This document shows positions 53,252 to 62,373 of a DNA stretch of 64,000 nt, piece by piece. Under the pieces are notes generated by a model, which saw only the letters and a program-made list of their open reading frames with translations, did not search any database and was not told the DNA's origin. The position numbers and the translations under genes are program-made. This stretch comes from AP-15 sp963703745. Lineage in GTDB: Bacteria; Pseudomonadota; Alphaproteobacteria; ATCC43930; CGMCC-115725. Positions within the stretch are counted from its first letter, which is position 1. Every line of letters starts with the position of its first letter. The stretch is taken from assembly GCA_963703745.1 (NCBI GenBank), contig CAVPFL010000004.1, positions 248,001-312,000 on the forward strand, in the 5' to 3' direction.

Positions 53252-53938
53252 CTACACCGCTTGCGATGACGGCGCGCCCGGTTGCCAAGAGCGACAGCCG
53301 TTGAGGAATAGATTGACGCAATCATCCGCCCAGGCGTCGATCTCGGCCTCGGTCATCGGCTCCCCGAGGCCGAGGGCGTGGCGCTGCGGCAATGAGACCA
53401 CGAGCTGGAGGAACTGCTCGGCAGCGAATTCCGGGCGGTCGATCGCCAGGCCGCCGGCGCGCGCCTCGCGCTCGAGTATGCCGGTGATCTGCCCGACCAC
53501 CTCGGCCCGGCCGCCTTCGCGCGCGACGATTGCGGCAAGTTCGGGGAAGCGCTGCGCCTCAGCCACCATCAAGCGGTTGAGCGCGAGCGCCACCGGCATC
53601 AGGACGGCGCGCAACATCAGCCTCGCCAGGCGCTGCAGGACCTCCTCCAGACTGCCACCTTCGTAGAGGGGAGTGTCGGCCGGCGGCCGAAGCCCCTCGA
53701 TGATCCGATGCACGACGGCGGCGAACAGCGCCGCCTTGTCCGGGAAGCGGTGGTAAAAGGTGCGCTTGGAAATCCGCGCGCGCTGCGCCACCGCCTCGAT
53801 GCTCGTGGCGCCATAGCCGTCGGCGAGAAACAATTCGGTGGCGACGTCGAGGATGCGCTCACCGAGGAGTGCCGCCGCCTCGCGCGACGGGCGGCCGCCG
53901 CGGCGGGGCGGGGCCGCCGTCGCCCCGCCGCCGCTCAG
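53252..53938 (-). CDS. TetR/AcrR-family regulator, copy 2
   Basis: About 228 aa. Same architecture as copy 1: GGRPSREAAALLGERILDV, TELFLADGYGATSIEAVAQ, ISKRTFYHRFPDKAALF, then ligand domain ending DDCVNLFLNGCRSWQ. No standard start before the DNA-binding part; the CTG at 53938 overlaps the TGA of the Pro/Tyr gene as CTGA, as in copy 1. The frame is also open upstream to 54280. 53541-53770 is identical to 41925-42154 of copy 1 while flanks differ, which points to gene conversion. It probably represses the adjacent pump. Confidence 0.85.
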   Translation of the reverse strand: MSGGGATAAPPRRGGRPSREAAALLGERILDVATELFLADGYGATSIEAVAQRARISKRTFYHRFPDKAALFAAVVHRIIEGLRPPADTPLYEGGSLEEVLQRLARLMLRAVLMPVALALNRLMVAEAQRFPELAAIVAREGGRAEVVGQITGILEREARAGGLAIDRPEFAAEQFLQLVVSLPQRHALGLGEPMTEAEIDAWADDCVNLFLNGCRSWQPGAPSSQAV

Positions 53939-54222
53939 CGTCCGTAATATCCAGGAGGCGGCCCGTAATAGCCGGGCGGCGGGGCATAATAGGCCGGAGC
54001 CGGCGGGTAATAGGCCGGCCCGGGCGCATAGAACGGCGCGGCCAACACACGGACCGGGGCGGTCACGATCGTGGCGGCGCCGACGACCGCCGCCGCACCC
54101 AATGCGGCCAGCCCAAATACCGGCCAGCCGTGACGCGGATGTGCCGAGGCCGATGTGACCGGTGCCGCGGCAAGCGCAACCGCGGCGCAGGCACCGATAA
54201 TCGCAGCTCTGTATTTCACCAT
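53935..54222 (-). CDS. Small secreted Pro/Tyr-rich protein, copy 2
   Basis: 95 aa, start ATG at 54222 with GGGAG six bases upstream. A signal peptide (YRAAIIGACAAVALAAAPVTSASA), a hydrophobic stretch (FGLAALGAAAVVGAATIV) and a C-terminal tandem of the type PPAYYxP/PPGYYG ending YYGR. Possibly a membrane-associated envelope protein; the family is unknown to me. It overlaps TetR copy 2, which follows on the same strand, forming a two-gene unit. Confidence 0.75.
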   Translation of the reverse strand: MVKYRAAIIGACAAVALAAAPVTSASAHPRHGWPVFGLAALGAAAVVGAATIVTAPVRVLAAPFYAPGPAYYPPAPAYYAPPPGYYGPPPGYYGR

Positions 54223-54865
54223 GACCAACTCCCGATCCGAGGTCGCATGTCACGTGCGACCCTTGGATATTAGGACGCAAGATGGTGAAACGTACCCGGT
54301 GCGTTGCGTTTTTTTGCGGAAAAAGATCGTTCGTCGGCTTAAGGGTCAGACCGAAAATGGCACGCGTATTTGCAATGGGTTACCCCGCGAAGGCGGGGGT
54401 CCAAACTCGGCCTTCCTCTTTGAGACAACCGCTCGCCGCAGATACCTTTTCGACTTCGCCCCGGGCGGCGTGAGCGAATTCGGGGTGCTCGGTATCGATC
54501 ACGGTCTCGGCCTAGACCCTGACAACACCCCCGCCCTCATTACAGGACTCACAACGCTGCCCGGGCGTGTCAAAAGTGCCGTCGTGGCACACAGTCATCC
54601 TCTTCGCCGAGTACATGGCGCGTACAACGAGGGCGCAAAACAGAGACCACGTATTTTACGCGCGGCTGGCCCCGCTCAAGGCAGACTAGGATCCCACCAA
54701 CTTCTTCCAGTGGTCGCGCGACCACTGGAAGAAGTGGGCACAGCGCCACGTGCAGCTGGGCAGATGCAACGTCATGAAAAAACGATTCGCCGCCAGCTCG
54801 TGTTGCTGGACGCCGCTCGCCGACGAAACGTGGCGACCGTTGGGGCGCTATCCCCAGTCAGTTCC
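54223..54865. other. 643-bp gap with a 36-bp perfect palindrome
   Basis: Upstream of the Pro/Tyr gene, 54265-54312 repeats the TetR-copy-1 promoter block (TTGGATATTAGGACGCA, GAAACGTA, GCGTTGCGTTTTTT). At 54700-54735 lies ACTTCTTCCAGTGGTCGC and its exact reverse complement, 18-bp arms without a loop. A 269-codon frame crosses the region but overlaps both flanking genes in antisense and looks spurious. A CCCCGCGAAGGCGGGG hairpin is near 54382. Confidence 0.6.
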
Positions 54866-55750
54866 TCAATGGGTGACGAGACGCCGCTCGACGGCGGCAG
54901 CCTTGATCGCCTTTTGCAGCTTTTCGAACGCGCGCACTTCGATCTGGCGAACCCGTTCGCGTGAGATGCCGTATTGCTGCGACAGATCCTCGAGAGTAGT
55001 CGGGTTGTCGCGCAAACGTCGCTCGGTCAAAATGTGGCGCTCGCGATCATTCAGATGGGTCATCGCCTTTTCGAGCAGCTCGCGGCGCAACCCGAGCTCC
55101 TGTCGCTCACCGAGCCGGGTTTCCTGGCTCTCGCTTTCGTCGACCAGCCAATCTTGCCACTCGCCTTCGCTATCGCTCCGAAGCGGCGCATTGAGCGAAT
55201 GATCGGGGCTCGCCAAGCGGCGGTTCATGCTGATGACATCGGCCTCGGGGACATCGAGCTCGGTAGCGATCTTCTTCAAATTCTCGGGCGAGAGGTCGCC
55301 TTCCTCCATCGCCTGCAATTGACCCTTCAGTTTGCGCAAATTGAAGAAGAGTTTTTTCTGCGCCGCCGTAGTGCCCATTTTGACCAGCGACCAAGAGTGC
55401 AGAATGTATTCCTGTATCGCTGCGCGAATCCACCACATGGCATAGGTCGCCAGACGGAAGCCGCGATCCGGGTCAAAGCGTTTGACCGCCTGCATCATGC
55501 CGACGTTGCCCTCGGAGATCAGCTCAGAGAGCGGCAGCCCATAGCCGCGGTAGCCCATGGCGATCTTAGCGACAAGCCGCAAATGGCTGGTGACCAGCCG
55601 ATGCGCCGCCTCCGGGTCCTCATGTTCCTTCCAACGCTTGGCGAGCATGTACTCCTGCTCCGGCTCCAGCATCGGAAATTTGCGAATTTCCTGAAGGTAC
55701 CGCGTCAGGTTTCCTTCCGAGGAGATGGAAGGTACCGAGAGGGTGGCCAT
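54866..55750 (-). CDS. rpoH: RNA polymerase sigma-32 (heat-shock) factor
   Basis: 294 aa. Group RpoH pattern: NLTRYLQEIRKFPML at the start (region 1.2), VTSHLRLVAKIAMGYRGYGLP and ISEGNVGMMQAVKRFDPDRGFRLATYAMWWIRAAIQEY (region 2), the RpoH box QKKLFFNLRKLK (about 130), and region 4 LNDRERHILTERRLRD, ISRERVRQIEVRAFEKLQ. It directs transcription of chaperone and protease genes. The ATG at 55750 is chosen; a TTG lies two codons earlier. Next to rluD, as in many proteobacteria. Confidence 0.96.
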   Translation of the reverse strand: MATLSVPSISSEGNLTRYLQEIRKFPMLEPEQEYMLAKRWKEHEDPEAAHRLVTSHLRLVAKIAMGYRGYGLPLSELISEGNVGMMQAVKRFDPDRGFRLATYAMWWIRAAIQEYILHSWSLVKMGTTAAQKKLFFNLRKLKGQLQAMEEGDLSPENLKKIATELDVPEADVISMNRRLASPDHSLNAPLRSDSEGEWQDWLVDESESQETRLGERQELGLRRELLEKAMTHLNDRERHILTERRLRDNPTTLEDLSQQYGISRERVRQIEVRAFEKLQKAIKAAAVERRLVTH

Positions 55751-55861
55751 CGACAATCATCGCTCCAAGTTGGCGATAGGGAAACGCCCGAAAGGACGCT
55801 TTGATCCGTCGCCCAAAGGCCTTGTGCAGTACCCTACTGAAATAGTCGGATTTTGTCCAGT

Positions 55862-56872
55862 TTAAAGTCGCTCTAAATTGTCCACAAGTTCGTGAATGTC
55901 AGCTGGCAGCGGGCTGTCGAACATGAGCCGGCCGCCGCCGGCCGGGTGTGCGAAGCCCAGCAAACGCGCATGCAAGGCCTGACGGGGAAACGCGGCGATC
56001 CGGGCCCCACTCGCGCCGCCGCGAGCGACGTCTCGCCCGGCGCGCCTGCCATAGACCGGATCGCCGATCACCGGGTGTCCGCGATTGGCGAGATGCACCC
56101 TGATCTGATGCGTTCGGCCGGTGGCGAGACGGCATTCGAGGAGCGCCGCTTGCGAGTGGAACGAACGCTCTACACGATAGTGTGTGATCGCGGGCTTTCC
56201 CCTACCATCCGGGACAACAGCCATCTTTTTGCGGTTGACGGCGCTGCGGCCGATATTGCCGGCGATCTCTCCGGAGGGTGGTGTTGGCACACCCCAAACG
56301 ATCGCGGCATAGGCACGATCCACTTGGCGCAGCATAAAGTCGCGCGAGAGTGCGTGATGCGCGGCATCGGTCTTGGCGACGACCATCAGCCCGCTCGTGT
56401 CCTTGTCGAGGCGATGGACGATACCCGGACGGCGAACCCCCCCGATCCCCGACAGGCTGGCACCGCAATGGCTGATCAGGGCGTTGACGAGTGTCCCTTC
56501 CGGGTTTCCCGGCGCGGGGTGGACAACCAGCCCTGCGGGCTTATCGATGACGATCAGATGTGCATCCTCAAAGCGGATATTCAGCGCGATCGGCTGCGGA
56601 ACTGGCACCGCGTCTGTATTGTCGGGAAGAAATACGACGAAATTCTGGCCGCGGCGGACGCGCAGCCCAGGGTCACTCAGCGCTGCCCCCTCGCACGTGA
56701 CATGTCCGGCACGGATCAGCCGGCTGAGCCGGGTGCGCGATAGTGCCGGGAGATGGAGCGCAAGCGTGCGATCCAGGCGCTGCCCGGTCTCGCTGGCGCC
56801 GGCAAGGACAATGGCGCGCGTGCCACCGAGCGCGTCGGGTTCAGGGGTCACGAACAGATTTTTCTGTCGCAT
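55862..56872 (-). CDS. rluD: RluA-family 23S rRNA pseudouridine synthase (RluD-like)
   Basis: 336 aa. N-terminal S4 domain (GQRLDRTLALHLPALSRTRL, RAGHVTCEGAALSDPGLRVR) and catalytic domain with PGIVHRLDKDTSGLMVVAK, whose Asp is the nucleophile (about 155), plus RLATGRTHQIRVHLANRGHPVIGDPVYG. It isomerises uridines in helix 69 of 23S rRNA. Located upstream of rpoH on the same strand; its start lies back to back with the ATG of the membrane protein on the other strand. Confidence 0.93.
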   Translation of the reverse strand: MRQKNLFVTPEPDALGGTRAIVLAGASETGQRLDRTLALHLPALSRTRLSRLIRAGHVTCEGAALSDPGLRVRRGQNFVVFLPDNTDAVPVPQPIALNIRFEDAHLIVIDKPAGLVVHPAPGNPEGTLVNALISHCGASLSGIGGVRRPGIVHRLDKDTSGLMVVAKTDAAHHALSRDFMLRQVDRAYAAIVWGVPTPPSGEIAGNIGRSAVNRKKMAVVPDGRGKPAITHYRVERSFHSQAALLECRLATGRTHQIRVHLANRGHPVIGDPVYGRRAGRDVARGGASGARIAAFPRQALHARLLGFAHPAGGGRLMFDSPLPADIHELVDNLERL

Positions 56873-56905
56873 ATGCCCAAAGCGTCTCCCTGCGGACTTA
56901 GACGG

Positions 56906-57196
56906 ATGCGCGCGCTCAAAATCCTGGTCATTGTAATGGGTGTCATGCTGATTGGCGGTTTCGCGCTTCTGGTAGCGGTCATCGCCGGCAGGCTGTCACG
57001 CGGCGGCAGTGTCCCTCGCTCGTTCGTCGCCACCGCGATCGACGTCCCGCGCGATGCTCGGATCGGCTCGATGACCGCCGCGGCGGACCGCCTGGTCGTG
57101 GAATTGGTGCTGCCGCAAGGCGGCCACCAGCTCATTGTCGTCGATTTGGCGACGGGTGCCCGCCTAGGCACGATCGAGCTGCGCACGCTGCCTTGA
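56906..57196 (+). CDS. DUF6476-type small membrane protein
   Basis: 96 aa. One N-terminal helix (ALKILVIVMGVMLIGGFALLVAVIA) followed by a small soluble domain (SMTAAADRLVVELVLPQG, LIVVDLATGARLGTIELRT). This is the DUF6476 arrangement found divergent to rluD in alphaproteobacteria. A longer form from the ATG at 56873, immediately adjacent to the rluD start, adds MPKASPCGLRR. Role unknown. Confidence 0.7.
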   Translation: MRALKILVIVMGVMLIGGFALLVAVIAGRLSRGGSVPRSFVATAIDVPRDARIGSMTAAADRLVVELVLPQGGHQLIVVDLATGARLGTIELRTLP

Positions 57197-57535
57197 TTTA
57201 TGCAGTTCCTCCGGCAATTCGGCATTGCGGGCCAATCCTGGGCCGTGCTTCGGTCACTGCTTGCCGGTGTTGTGGCACCACGCGGCCAAATTGCGTGGTC
57301 CGCAAAAAGTAATCTTGAAAGCCAGACAGAATGTTCCGAACTTTGCGCCGACTTACGCCGTTGGCTCGGTGGACCCTGATCACGACCTTCTATGTATCCC
57401 TTGCAGTCCCGCGTTCCAACGGCCAATTCCTGCAACCACACCACGCCGAATGATCGTGCCTTCCGCGTCGTGAGGGCGCCGTGGGCCGGCTTCGGCTGCC
57501 TTTTTTGATGCTCGAGAGGACCGGGTGCAATCGAT
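57197..57535. other. 339-bp gap before the methyltransferase-ligase gene
   Basis: No convincing gene. A CCACGCGGCCAAATTGCGTGG hairpin lies near 57278-57299. The promoter of the following locus should be in this gap. Confidence 0.45.
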
Positions 57536-59557
57536 ATGAGCAAGAAGACGAACGGTGCGAGGACTGCTGGCAAGCCTCACCCCGCCCAGACCAATGACGA
57601 TTGCGAAGGTGCGGAGCGCGGAAGGCAAATCGGCGCACGCACTCTGGGTCCCGTATCGGATCTCGAGCGCCATCTACCCTCGGATTGGTGGCGCACCCTG
57701 TTCAACTCGCTCTATCTCGAAACCGATGGCGACGTAATCGAGAACGACCGCAACACCAGCGAAGAGGTCGATCTGCTGATTCGTACGGTTGGGCTCGAAC
57801 GCAACGACCGCATCCTCGATTTGTGCTGCGGCCAGGGCCGCCATTCGTTGGAGCTCGCCTGGCGCGGCTTTCCTCATGTCACCGGGCTCGATCGCTCGCG
57901 CTATCTGATCCGCCTCGCCCGCAAACGCGCTAAGCAGCGCGGCTTGCAGGTCTCGTTTCACGAGGGGGATGCACGACGCTTTCGCCTTGGCGACGGCGAC
58001 TTTCATTGCGTCTGCCTTCTGGGTAACTCGTTTGGCTATTTCGAGCGGCCGGAGGACGATCTCGCCGTGCTCGAAGCGGTCAAGCGCGCGCTCGCTTCCG
58101 GTGGGACGCTCGTTATGGATCTGATGGATGGCGAGTGGATGCGTCGTCATTTCGATCCGCGCTCGTGGGAGTGGATTGACCAGAATCATTTTGTCTGCCG
58201 CGAGCGTGACCTCGCCGAGGATGGCGATCGGCTGATCAGCCGCGAGGTCGTGGTCCATGCCGAGCGCGGCGTCATCGCCGATCAATTCTATGCCGAGCGG
58301 CTCTATTCAAAAGAGCGTCTCGAGATGCTGCTGACTGGCGCCGGCTTCACCAATGTCCGCTTTCATCCTTTATTGGCCCCGGATTCGCAACGCAATCAGG
58401 ATCTCGGGATGGTGGCGCATCGGCTGTTTCTGACCTGCGAGGCGCCACGCCGCGCGCGTCGACTGCCGCGCCGTGCTGCACTGTCTTCCGATGTTACCGT
58501 CGTTCTCGGCGATCCGCGCCTCCCCGACCCGGTCAAGCGCAACGGGCATTGGAATGAAGAGGATATCGAGACGTTAGAGCGGCTCAAAGCTGCGCTGCAA
58601 GAGTTACCCGATTACCGGTTTCGCTTTCTCGACAATCACGCCTCGCTCTATACCGAGTTGCGGGCGAACCGCCCGAATTTTGTCCTGAACTTTTGCGACG
58701 AAGGCTTCAATAACGACGCGTTCATGGAAATGCACGTGCCGGCAGTTTTGGAGATGCTCGACATTCCCTATAGTGGCGCCGGACCCGCCTGCCTCGGTCT
58801 CTGCTACAACAAGTCGCTGGTCCGCGGCGTCGCCCAGGCGATCGACGTGCCGGTGCCGGCGGAGACGTATTTCAATTCGGACGACTTGGCAGCCACCATC
58901 CCGTCGGTCTTCCCGGCGCTGATCAAGCCGAACTTTGGCAACTCCTCGATCGGCATTACCAAGGACGCGGTAGTCCATACCTGGGAAGAGGCGATCACTT
59001 GCCTGGGCAGGCTGCGCGAAGAAATGCCCCGCTGTCCGATCCTGATCCAGGAATTTCTGACCGGACCCGAATACTCGATCGGAATCATCGGTAATCCCGG
59101 GCTCGACTACCGAGTGCTGCCGCCCCTTGAGGTCGACTATTCGCGCCTCGACCCGGCGTTGCCGCGCCTCTTGCCGTATGAATCGAAGTGGATCCCAGAA
59201 TCGCCCTACTGGTCGCAGATCGGCTATCGCGAGGCGCGGCTCGACGAGGAAACGCGCCGCAAGATCGTCGACTATGCGAATATTCTGTTTGAGCGGCTCG
59301 GCTGTCGCGATTATGCGCGGTTCGATTTTCGCGCTGACGCCGAGGGCGAGATCAAGCTGCTCGAGGCCAATCCGAACCCGGGCTGGTGCTGGGACGGTAA
59401 GCTCAACCTAATGGCCCAAATGGCGGGACTGCGCTATTGCGATCTTCTGAAGCTGATCATCGAGGCTGCCCAGGACCGGGTCGCCGCGCAGCACCCGAGC
59501 CTCGTCATCCCCTTTGCGGAGGGCCGAAACCAGCGTTTCGCCCTGCGGAGCGGATGA
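57536..59557 (+). CDS. Fused SAM methyltransferase and D-Ala-D-Ala-ligase-like ATP-grasp enzyme
   Basis: 673 aa. Residues ~45-305: class I methyltransferase (SAM motif RILDLCCGQGRHSLELAWRG, about 91; HEGDARRF; VCLLGNSFGYF). Residues ~320-660: ATP-grasp domain of the D-alanine-D-alanine ligase type (LDIPYSGAGPACLGLCYNK, PALIKPNFGNSSIGI, ILIQEFLTGPEYSIGI, RFDFRADAEGEIKLLEANPNPG). The ligase half joins a carboxylate to an amine with ATP. The joined halves suggest that a small amino-acid-derived molecule is methylated and condensed. It is followed by a PLP decarboxylase and, further on, a carboxylate-amine ligase. The product is unknown. Confidence 0.88.
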   Translation: MSKKTNGARTAGKPHPAQTNDDCEGAERGRQIGARTLGPVSDLERHLPSDWWRTLFNSLYLETDGDVIENDRNTSEEVDLLIRTVGLERNDRILDLCCGQGRHSLELAWRGFPHVTGLDRSRYLIRLARKRAKQRGLQVSFHEGDARRFRLGDGDFHCVCLLGNSFGYFERPEDDLAVLEAVKRALASGGTLVMDLMDGEWMRRHFDPRSWEWIDQNHFVCRERDLAEDGDRLISREVVVHAERGVIADQFYAERLYSKERLEMLLTGAGFTNVRFHPLLAPDSQRNQDLGMVAHRLFLTCEAPRRARRLPRRAALSSDVTVVLGDPRLPDPVKRNGHWNEEDIETLERLKAALQELPDYRFRFLDNHASLYTELRANRPNFVLNFCDEGFNNDAFMEMHVPAVLEMLDIPYSGAGPACLGLCYNKSLVRGVAQAIDVPVPAETYFNSDDLAATIPSVFPALIKPNFGNSSIGITKDAVVHTWEEAITCLGRLREEMPRCPILIQEFLTGPEYSIGIIGNPGLDYRVLPPLEVDYSRLDPALPRLLPYESKWIPESPYWSQIGYREARLDEETRRKIVDYANILFERLGCRDYARFDFRADAEGEIKLLEANPNPGWCWDGKLNLMAQMAGLRYCDLLKLIIEAAQDRVAAQHPSLVIPFAEGRNQRFALRSG

Positions 59558-60028
59558 CAAACGCGCGCGGCGCCTGCCAGGGCGTCATCAAACTGTAATT
59601 TTTTCGAATTTCCCCTTGCGTTTCCGCCGGATAAGAGTATCTATCGGGGTCTCGACGCACTCGCACGTGCCTATGGCCCATGGTGGTTATGCAACGACGT
59701 AACGCGTCCTTTTTGGTCTTCCGGCCGCAAGGTCGGTCCCGAGAGGGAGGTCGGTATGGTTGCTATCCGACTCAGGGGCGTGGTGCCCTGCCCTGATGCC
59801 AATCTCCGCGGAACGCGTCTGCGCGGGCGGGGTAACCGGGTCATCGATCCGAGCAGTCTGAGCTAAGCCAACCAAAACGGCTGACACCGCCTCGAATGGG
59901 CGGGTCAGCTCTTCGCGTTCGGTCGAACCGAGGGGCCGGCTGTAGGTCTTCCGTATCAGCCGTGTACCCTCGAAGTCTCGCCCGGCAGCGCGATTATGCT
60001 CAGCTTCGCGGGAAGGATGAACCCGTTC
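59558..60028. other. 471-bp spacer with one possible small ORF
   Basis: Between the fusion gene and the decarboxylase. Apart from the 36-codon frame at 59756 there is no gene. An AATTTTTTCG tract lies at about 59599-59608 without a preceding GC hairpin, so no standard terminator is called. Confidence 0.4.
59756..59866 (+). CDS. Possible small protein or leader peptide
   Basis: 36 codons (MVAIRLRGVVPCPDANLRGT...), preceded by GAGGGAGG with five bases spacing, a strong ribosome-binding site. It is Arg-rich and has one Cys. It could be a leader, a peptide substrate or chance. No homology known. Confidence 0.3.
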   Translation: MVAIRLRGVVPCPDANLRGTRLRGRGNRVIDPSSLS

Positions 60029-61159
60029 ATGACCGAGAGAATCAACCGTTTCCTTGTCGAAAATCGCCCGGAGACCCCTTGCCTGGTCGTCGATCTCGAC
60101 GTGATCGCGGAGGCGTACGATCTGTTGCGCTGGTACCTGCCGCTCGCCCGCGTCTATTACGCCGTGAAGGCGAATCCGGCTCCGCAGATCGTCGCGATGC
60201 TCGAGCGCAAGGGCGCCAATTTCGACGTGGCAAGCCGGGGCGAGATCGAGCTCTGCCTCAACAACGGCATCGCCGCCGACCGGTTGTCCTATGGTAATAC
60301 AATAAAGAAGGAAAAAGACATCGCCTTCGCCCACCAGGCGGGTCTCCGGCTGTTTGCTTTCGACAGTGCGCCCGAACTCGACAAATTGGCGCGAGCAGCG
60401 CCGGGCGCGCGCGTATTCTGCCGCATTCTGGTCGCCTGTGATGGCGCCGAGTGGCCGCTGTCGCGCAAATTCGGTTGCGCCCCCGAAATGGCCGTCGAGC
60501 TGCTGCGCCGAGCCCGCGATCTCGGCCTCGACCCCTATGGCGTCTCCTTTCATGTTGGCTCCCAGCAAACTGATCTCGGACAATGGGACGGCGCGGTTGG
60601 GAGCGCTGCGCAAATGTTTTCACTGCTCGCCGAGGCGGATATCGAGCTGCGTATGGTGAACATCGGCGGCGGGTTTCCGGCGCATTATCGCAGTGATGTG
60701 CCGGCGATCGATGGCTATGCCCGGGCCGTGATGGCGGCGATCACTAGGCATTTTGGCAACCAGCTGCCGGAGATTCTCATCGAGCCCGGACGCTCGCTGG
60801 TCGGTGATGCCGGCATAATCCAGACCGAGGTCGTGCTGATCTCAGAAAAGGGATGCGGCAACTCCCGCCGGTGGGTCTACCTCGATGTCGGCAAATTTAA
60901 CGGGCTCGCCGAGACCATGGACGAGAGCATCAAGTACCGGATCGCCACTCCAGGCCGCAGCGGGGTATCGGGACCTGTCATCCTCGCTGGCCCGACCTGC
61001 GACAGCGCTGATATCCTCTACGAGCGAACCGAGTACCGGTTGCCACTCGGCCTGGAGGTCGGCGACAAGGTCGAGATTCTGTCGACCGGCGCTTATACAG
61101 CAAGTTACGCATCGGTCGGGTTCAACGGCTTTTCGCCCATGCGGACTTATTGCATCTGA
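60029..61159 (+). CDS. Type III PLP-dependent decarboxylase (ornithine/lysine family)
   Basis: 376 aa TIM-barrel/beta-sandwich enzyme. PLP lysine in YYAVKANPAPQIV (about 47), FDVASRGEIE, DPYGVSFHVGSQQTDLGQW (about 178), MVNIGGGFPAHY, and the C-terminal cross-dimer block GPTCDSADIL (Cys and Asp) with GAYTASYASVGFNGF. It decarboxylates a basic amino acid, releasing CO2 and a polyamine or related amine. Start at MTERINRFL (60029) preferred; ATGs at 59996 and 60017 are in frame. The neighbouring fusion enzyme suggests its product is used further. Confidence 0.9.
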   Translation: MTERINRFLVENRPETPCLVVDLDVIAEAYDLLRWYLPLARVYYAVKANPAPQIVAMLERKGANFDVASRGEIELCLNNGIAADRLSYGNTIKKEKDIAFAHQAGLRLFAFDSAPELDKLARAAPGARVFCRILVACDGAEWPLSRKFGCAPEMAVELLRRARDLGLDPYGVSFHVGSQQTDLGQWDGAVGSAAQMFSLLAEADIELRMVNIGGGFPAHYRSDVPAIDGYARAVMAAITRHFGNQLPEILIEPGRSLVGDAGIIQTEVVLISEKGCGNSRRWVYLDVGKFNGLAETMDESIKYRIATPGRSGVSGPVILAGPTCDSADILYERTEYRLPLGLEVGDKVEILSTGAYTASYASVGFNGFSPMRTYCI

Positions 61160-61842
61160 GCGGAGGATAGGGCGCCGGTCACCGAAGCGCCGGCGACCTC
61201 CTGCACCAGCTTCCGCAGCATCGCGTCGGCGAAGTCGTCGAATGTCCGTGCGATGACGACGAAGGCCAACGGGCCGCCGATTACGTTGTTGCGATAATAG
61301 TCCGCTACCCAAGGCTCGTCGGTCACAATGGCGAGCCCGTTGATCGCAATTCCGGCGGCCACGATGCGGTCGCGCGCAGCGGCCGGGGGCAAGCCGAAAT
61401 TCGCTATACCATCCCCCGAGATGTCGATCATCCGGTGCCCGGCAGGCTCCGGCAAATGGTCGAAAGTCGCTGCGGCCGCGAGTAGTGCCGGACCAACAGC
61501 AGTGATCCCGGCTGAGCTCCGTCGAGTCGCGCGCACTGCTGCAGCGAAGGCATTGGCGCTCCCGGTGTCGGCAACCCGCGTCCAGTCGACGGTGACCGCG
61601 ATCTTGTCCGGGTCAGACCATTCAAGAACCAGTACCTCAATCCCGCCCGGCGCGGCCGATATCGCCTCGGCGAGGCGTGGGCTTGTGAACGCGCGCGCGA
61701 TCCCGTCATGCTGCAGCACGTAGGAGTCGGCTGTCACGCTCGCAGACACATCGATGGCGAGTACCAGGGCGAGCGCGGCACCCTGTGCAGAAGCCACCTC
61801 GAGCATTAGGACAATCAGCGTAGCGACCGTGATCGCGGCCAT
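61147..61842 (-). CDS. DUF1194 (von Willebrand A-like) secreted protein
   Basis: 231 aa. Signal-like N-terminus (ITVATLIVLMLEVASA), then a VWA-like metal-site motif ALVLAIDVSASVTADSY (D-x-S-x-S) and HRMIDISGDGIANFG. DUF1194 proteins are small exported VWA domains of unknown role, common in alphaproteobacteria. Its end overlaps the decarboxylase by 13 bases, in convergent orientation. Confidence 0.88.
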   Translation of the reverse strand: MAAITVATLIVLMLEVASAQGAALALVLAIDVSASVTADSYVLQHDGIARAFTSPRLAEAISAAPGGIEVLVLEWSDPDKIAVTVDWTRVADTGSANAFAAAVRATRRSSAGITAVGPALLAAAATFDHLPEPAGHRMIDISGDGIANFGLPPAAARDRIVAAGIAINGLAIVTDEPWVADYYRNNVIGGPLAFVVIARTFDDFADAMLRKLVQEVAGASVTGALSSAQMQ

Positions 61843-61911
61843 GCATTAACTCTACTGCCCGGCAGTTTCCGGGGCTATAAGCTGGTTAGTTCCCGATATG
61901 AGGAATCGACA

Positions 61912-62373
61912 ATGAGGAGCACGCTCGCGGTCGGTGTCTGCTTGGCCCTCAGCCTCCCCGCCCTGGCGGCCATTGCGGCGAACAAGCCGCCAACCCAGAA
62001 GGCGCCCCCGGCTTGCGCTGCGATCACGTTTCGTCCGTTGCCTTCCGGCATGACGGATGGCGAGCAACAGGCCGGTATGTACAAATCGCGCCACGCGCGG
62101 CTCGCCCTACATGCCGAGGTCAAGCAGGGCGAGCCGGTTGATTATTTCGTGGTCGCGGGCGGCAAGCGCCTCGCCGCCGGGCCGGCGAGCCTGCCCGAAG
62201 CTGTCGCCAATTGCGCCGCTGCCAAAAAGATGCCCGCGCCAGGAACCCCTGCGTCTTCCTGCACCGGTCAACGCTTTACCGTGGTCGTCGCCCATACCGG
62301 GAACGATCGTCTGGCAATGCTCTATGCGCTCGACGGCTCCACCTGGCGCTTCTGCAACGTCGGAAGCTTTTGA
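61912..62373 (+). CDS. Small secreted protein of unknown function
   Basis: 153 aa. Signal peptide (LAVGVCLALSLPALAAIA), then RPLPSGMTDGEQQAGMYKSR, VDYFVVAGGKRLA and CTGQRFTVVVAHT, with four cysteines in the mature part. I do not recognise it. Plus strand, between DUF1194 and the hydrolase. Confidence 0.65.
   Translation: MRSTLAVGVCLALSLPALAAIAANKPPTQKAPPACAAITFRPLPSGMTDGEQQAGMYKSRHARLALHAEVKQGEPVDYFVVAGGKRLAAGPASLPEAVANCAAAKKMPAPGTPASSCTGQRFTVVVAHTGNDRLAMLYALDGSTWRFCNVGSF

Noticed and set aside
54155..54964. 269-codon plus-strand frame overlapping the Pro/Tyr gene and the rpoH end
   Set aside because: Overlaps two supported genes in antisense, has no conserved pattern and is low in hydrophobic core residues.
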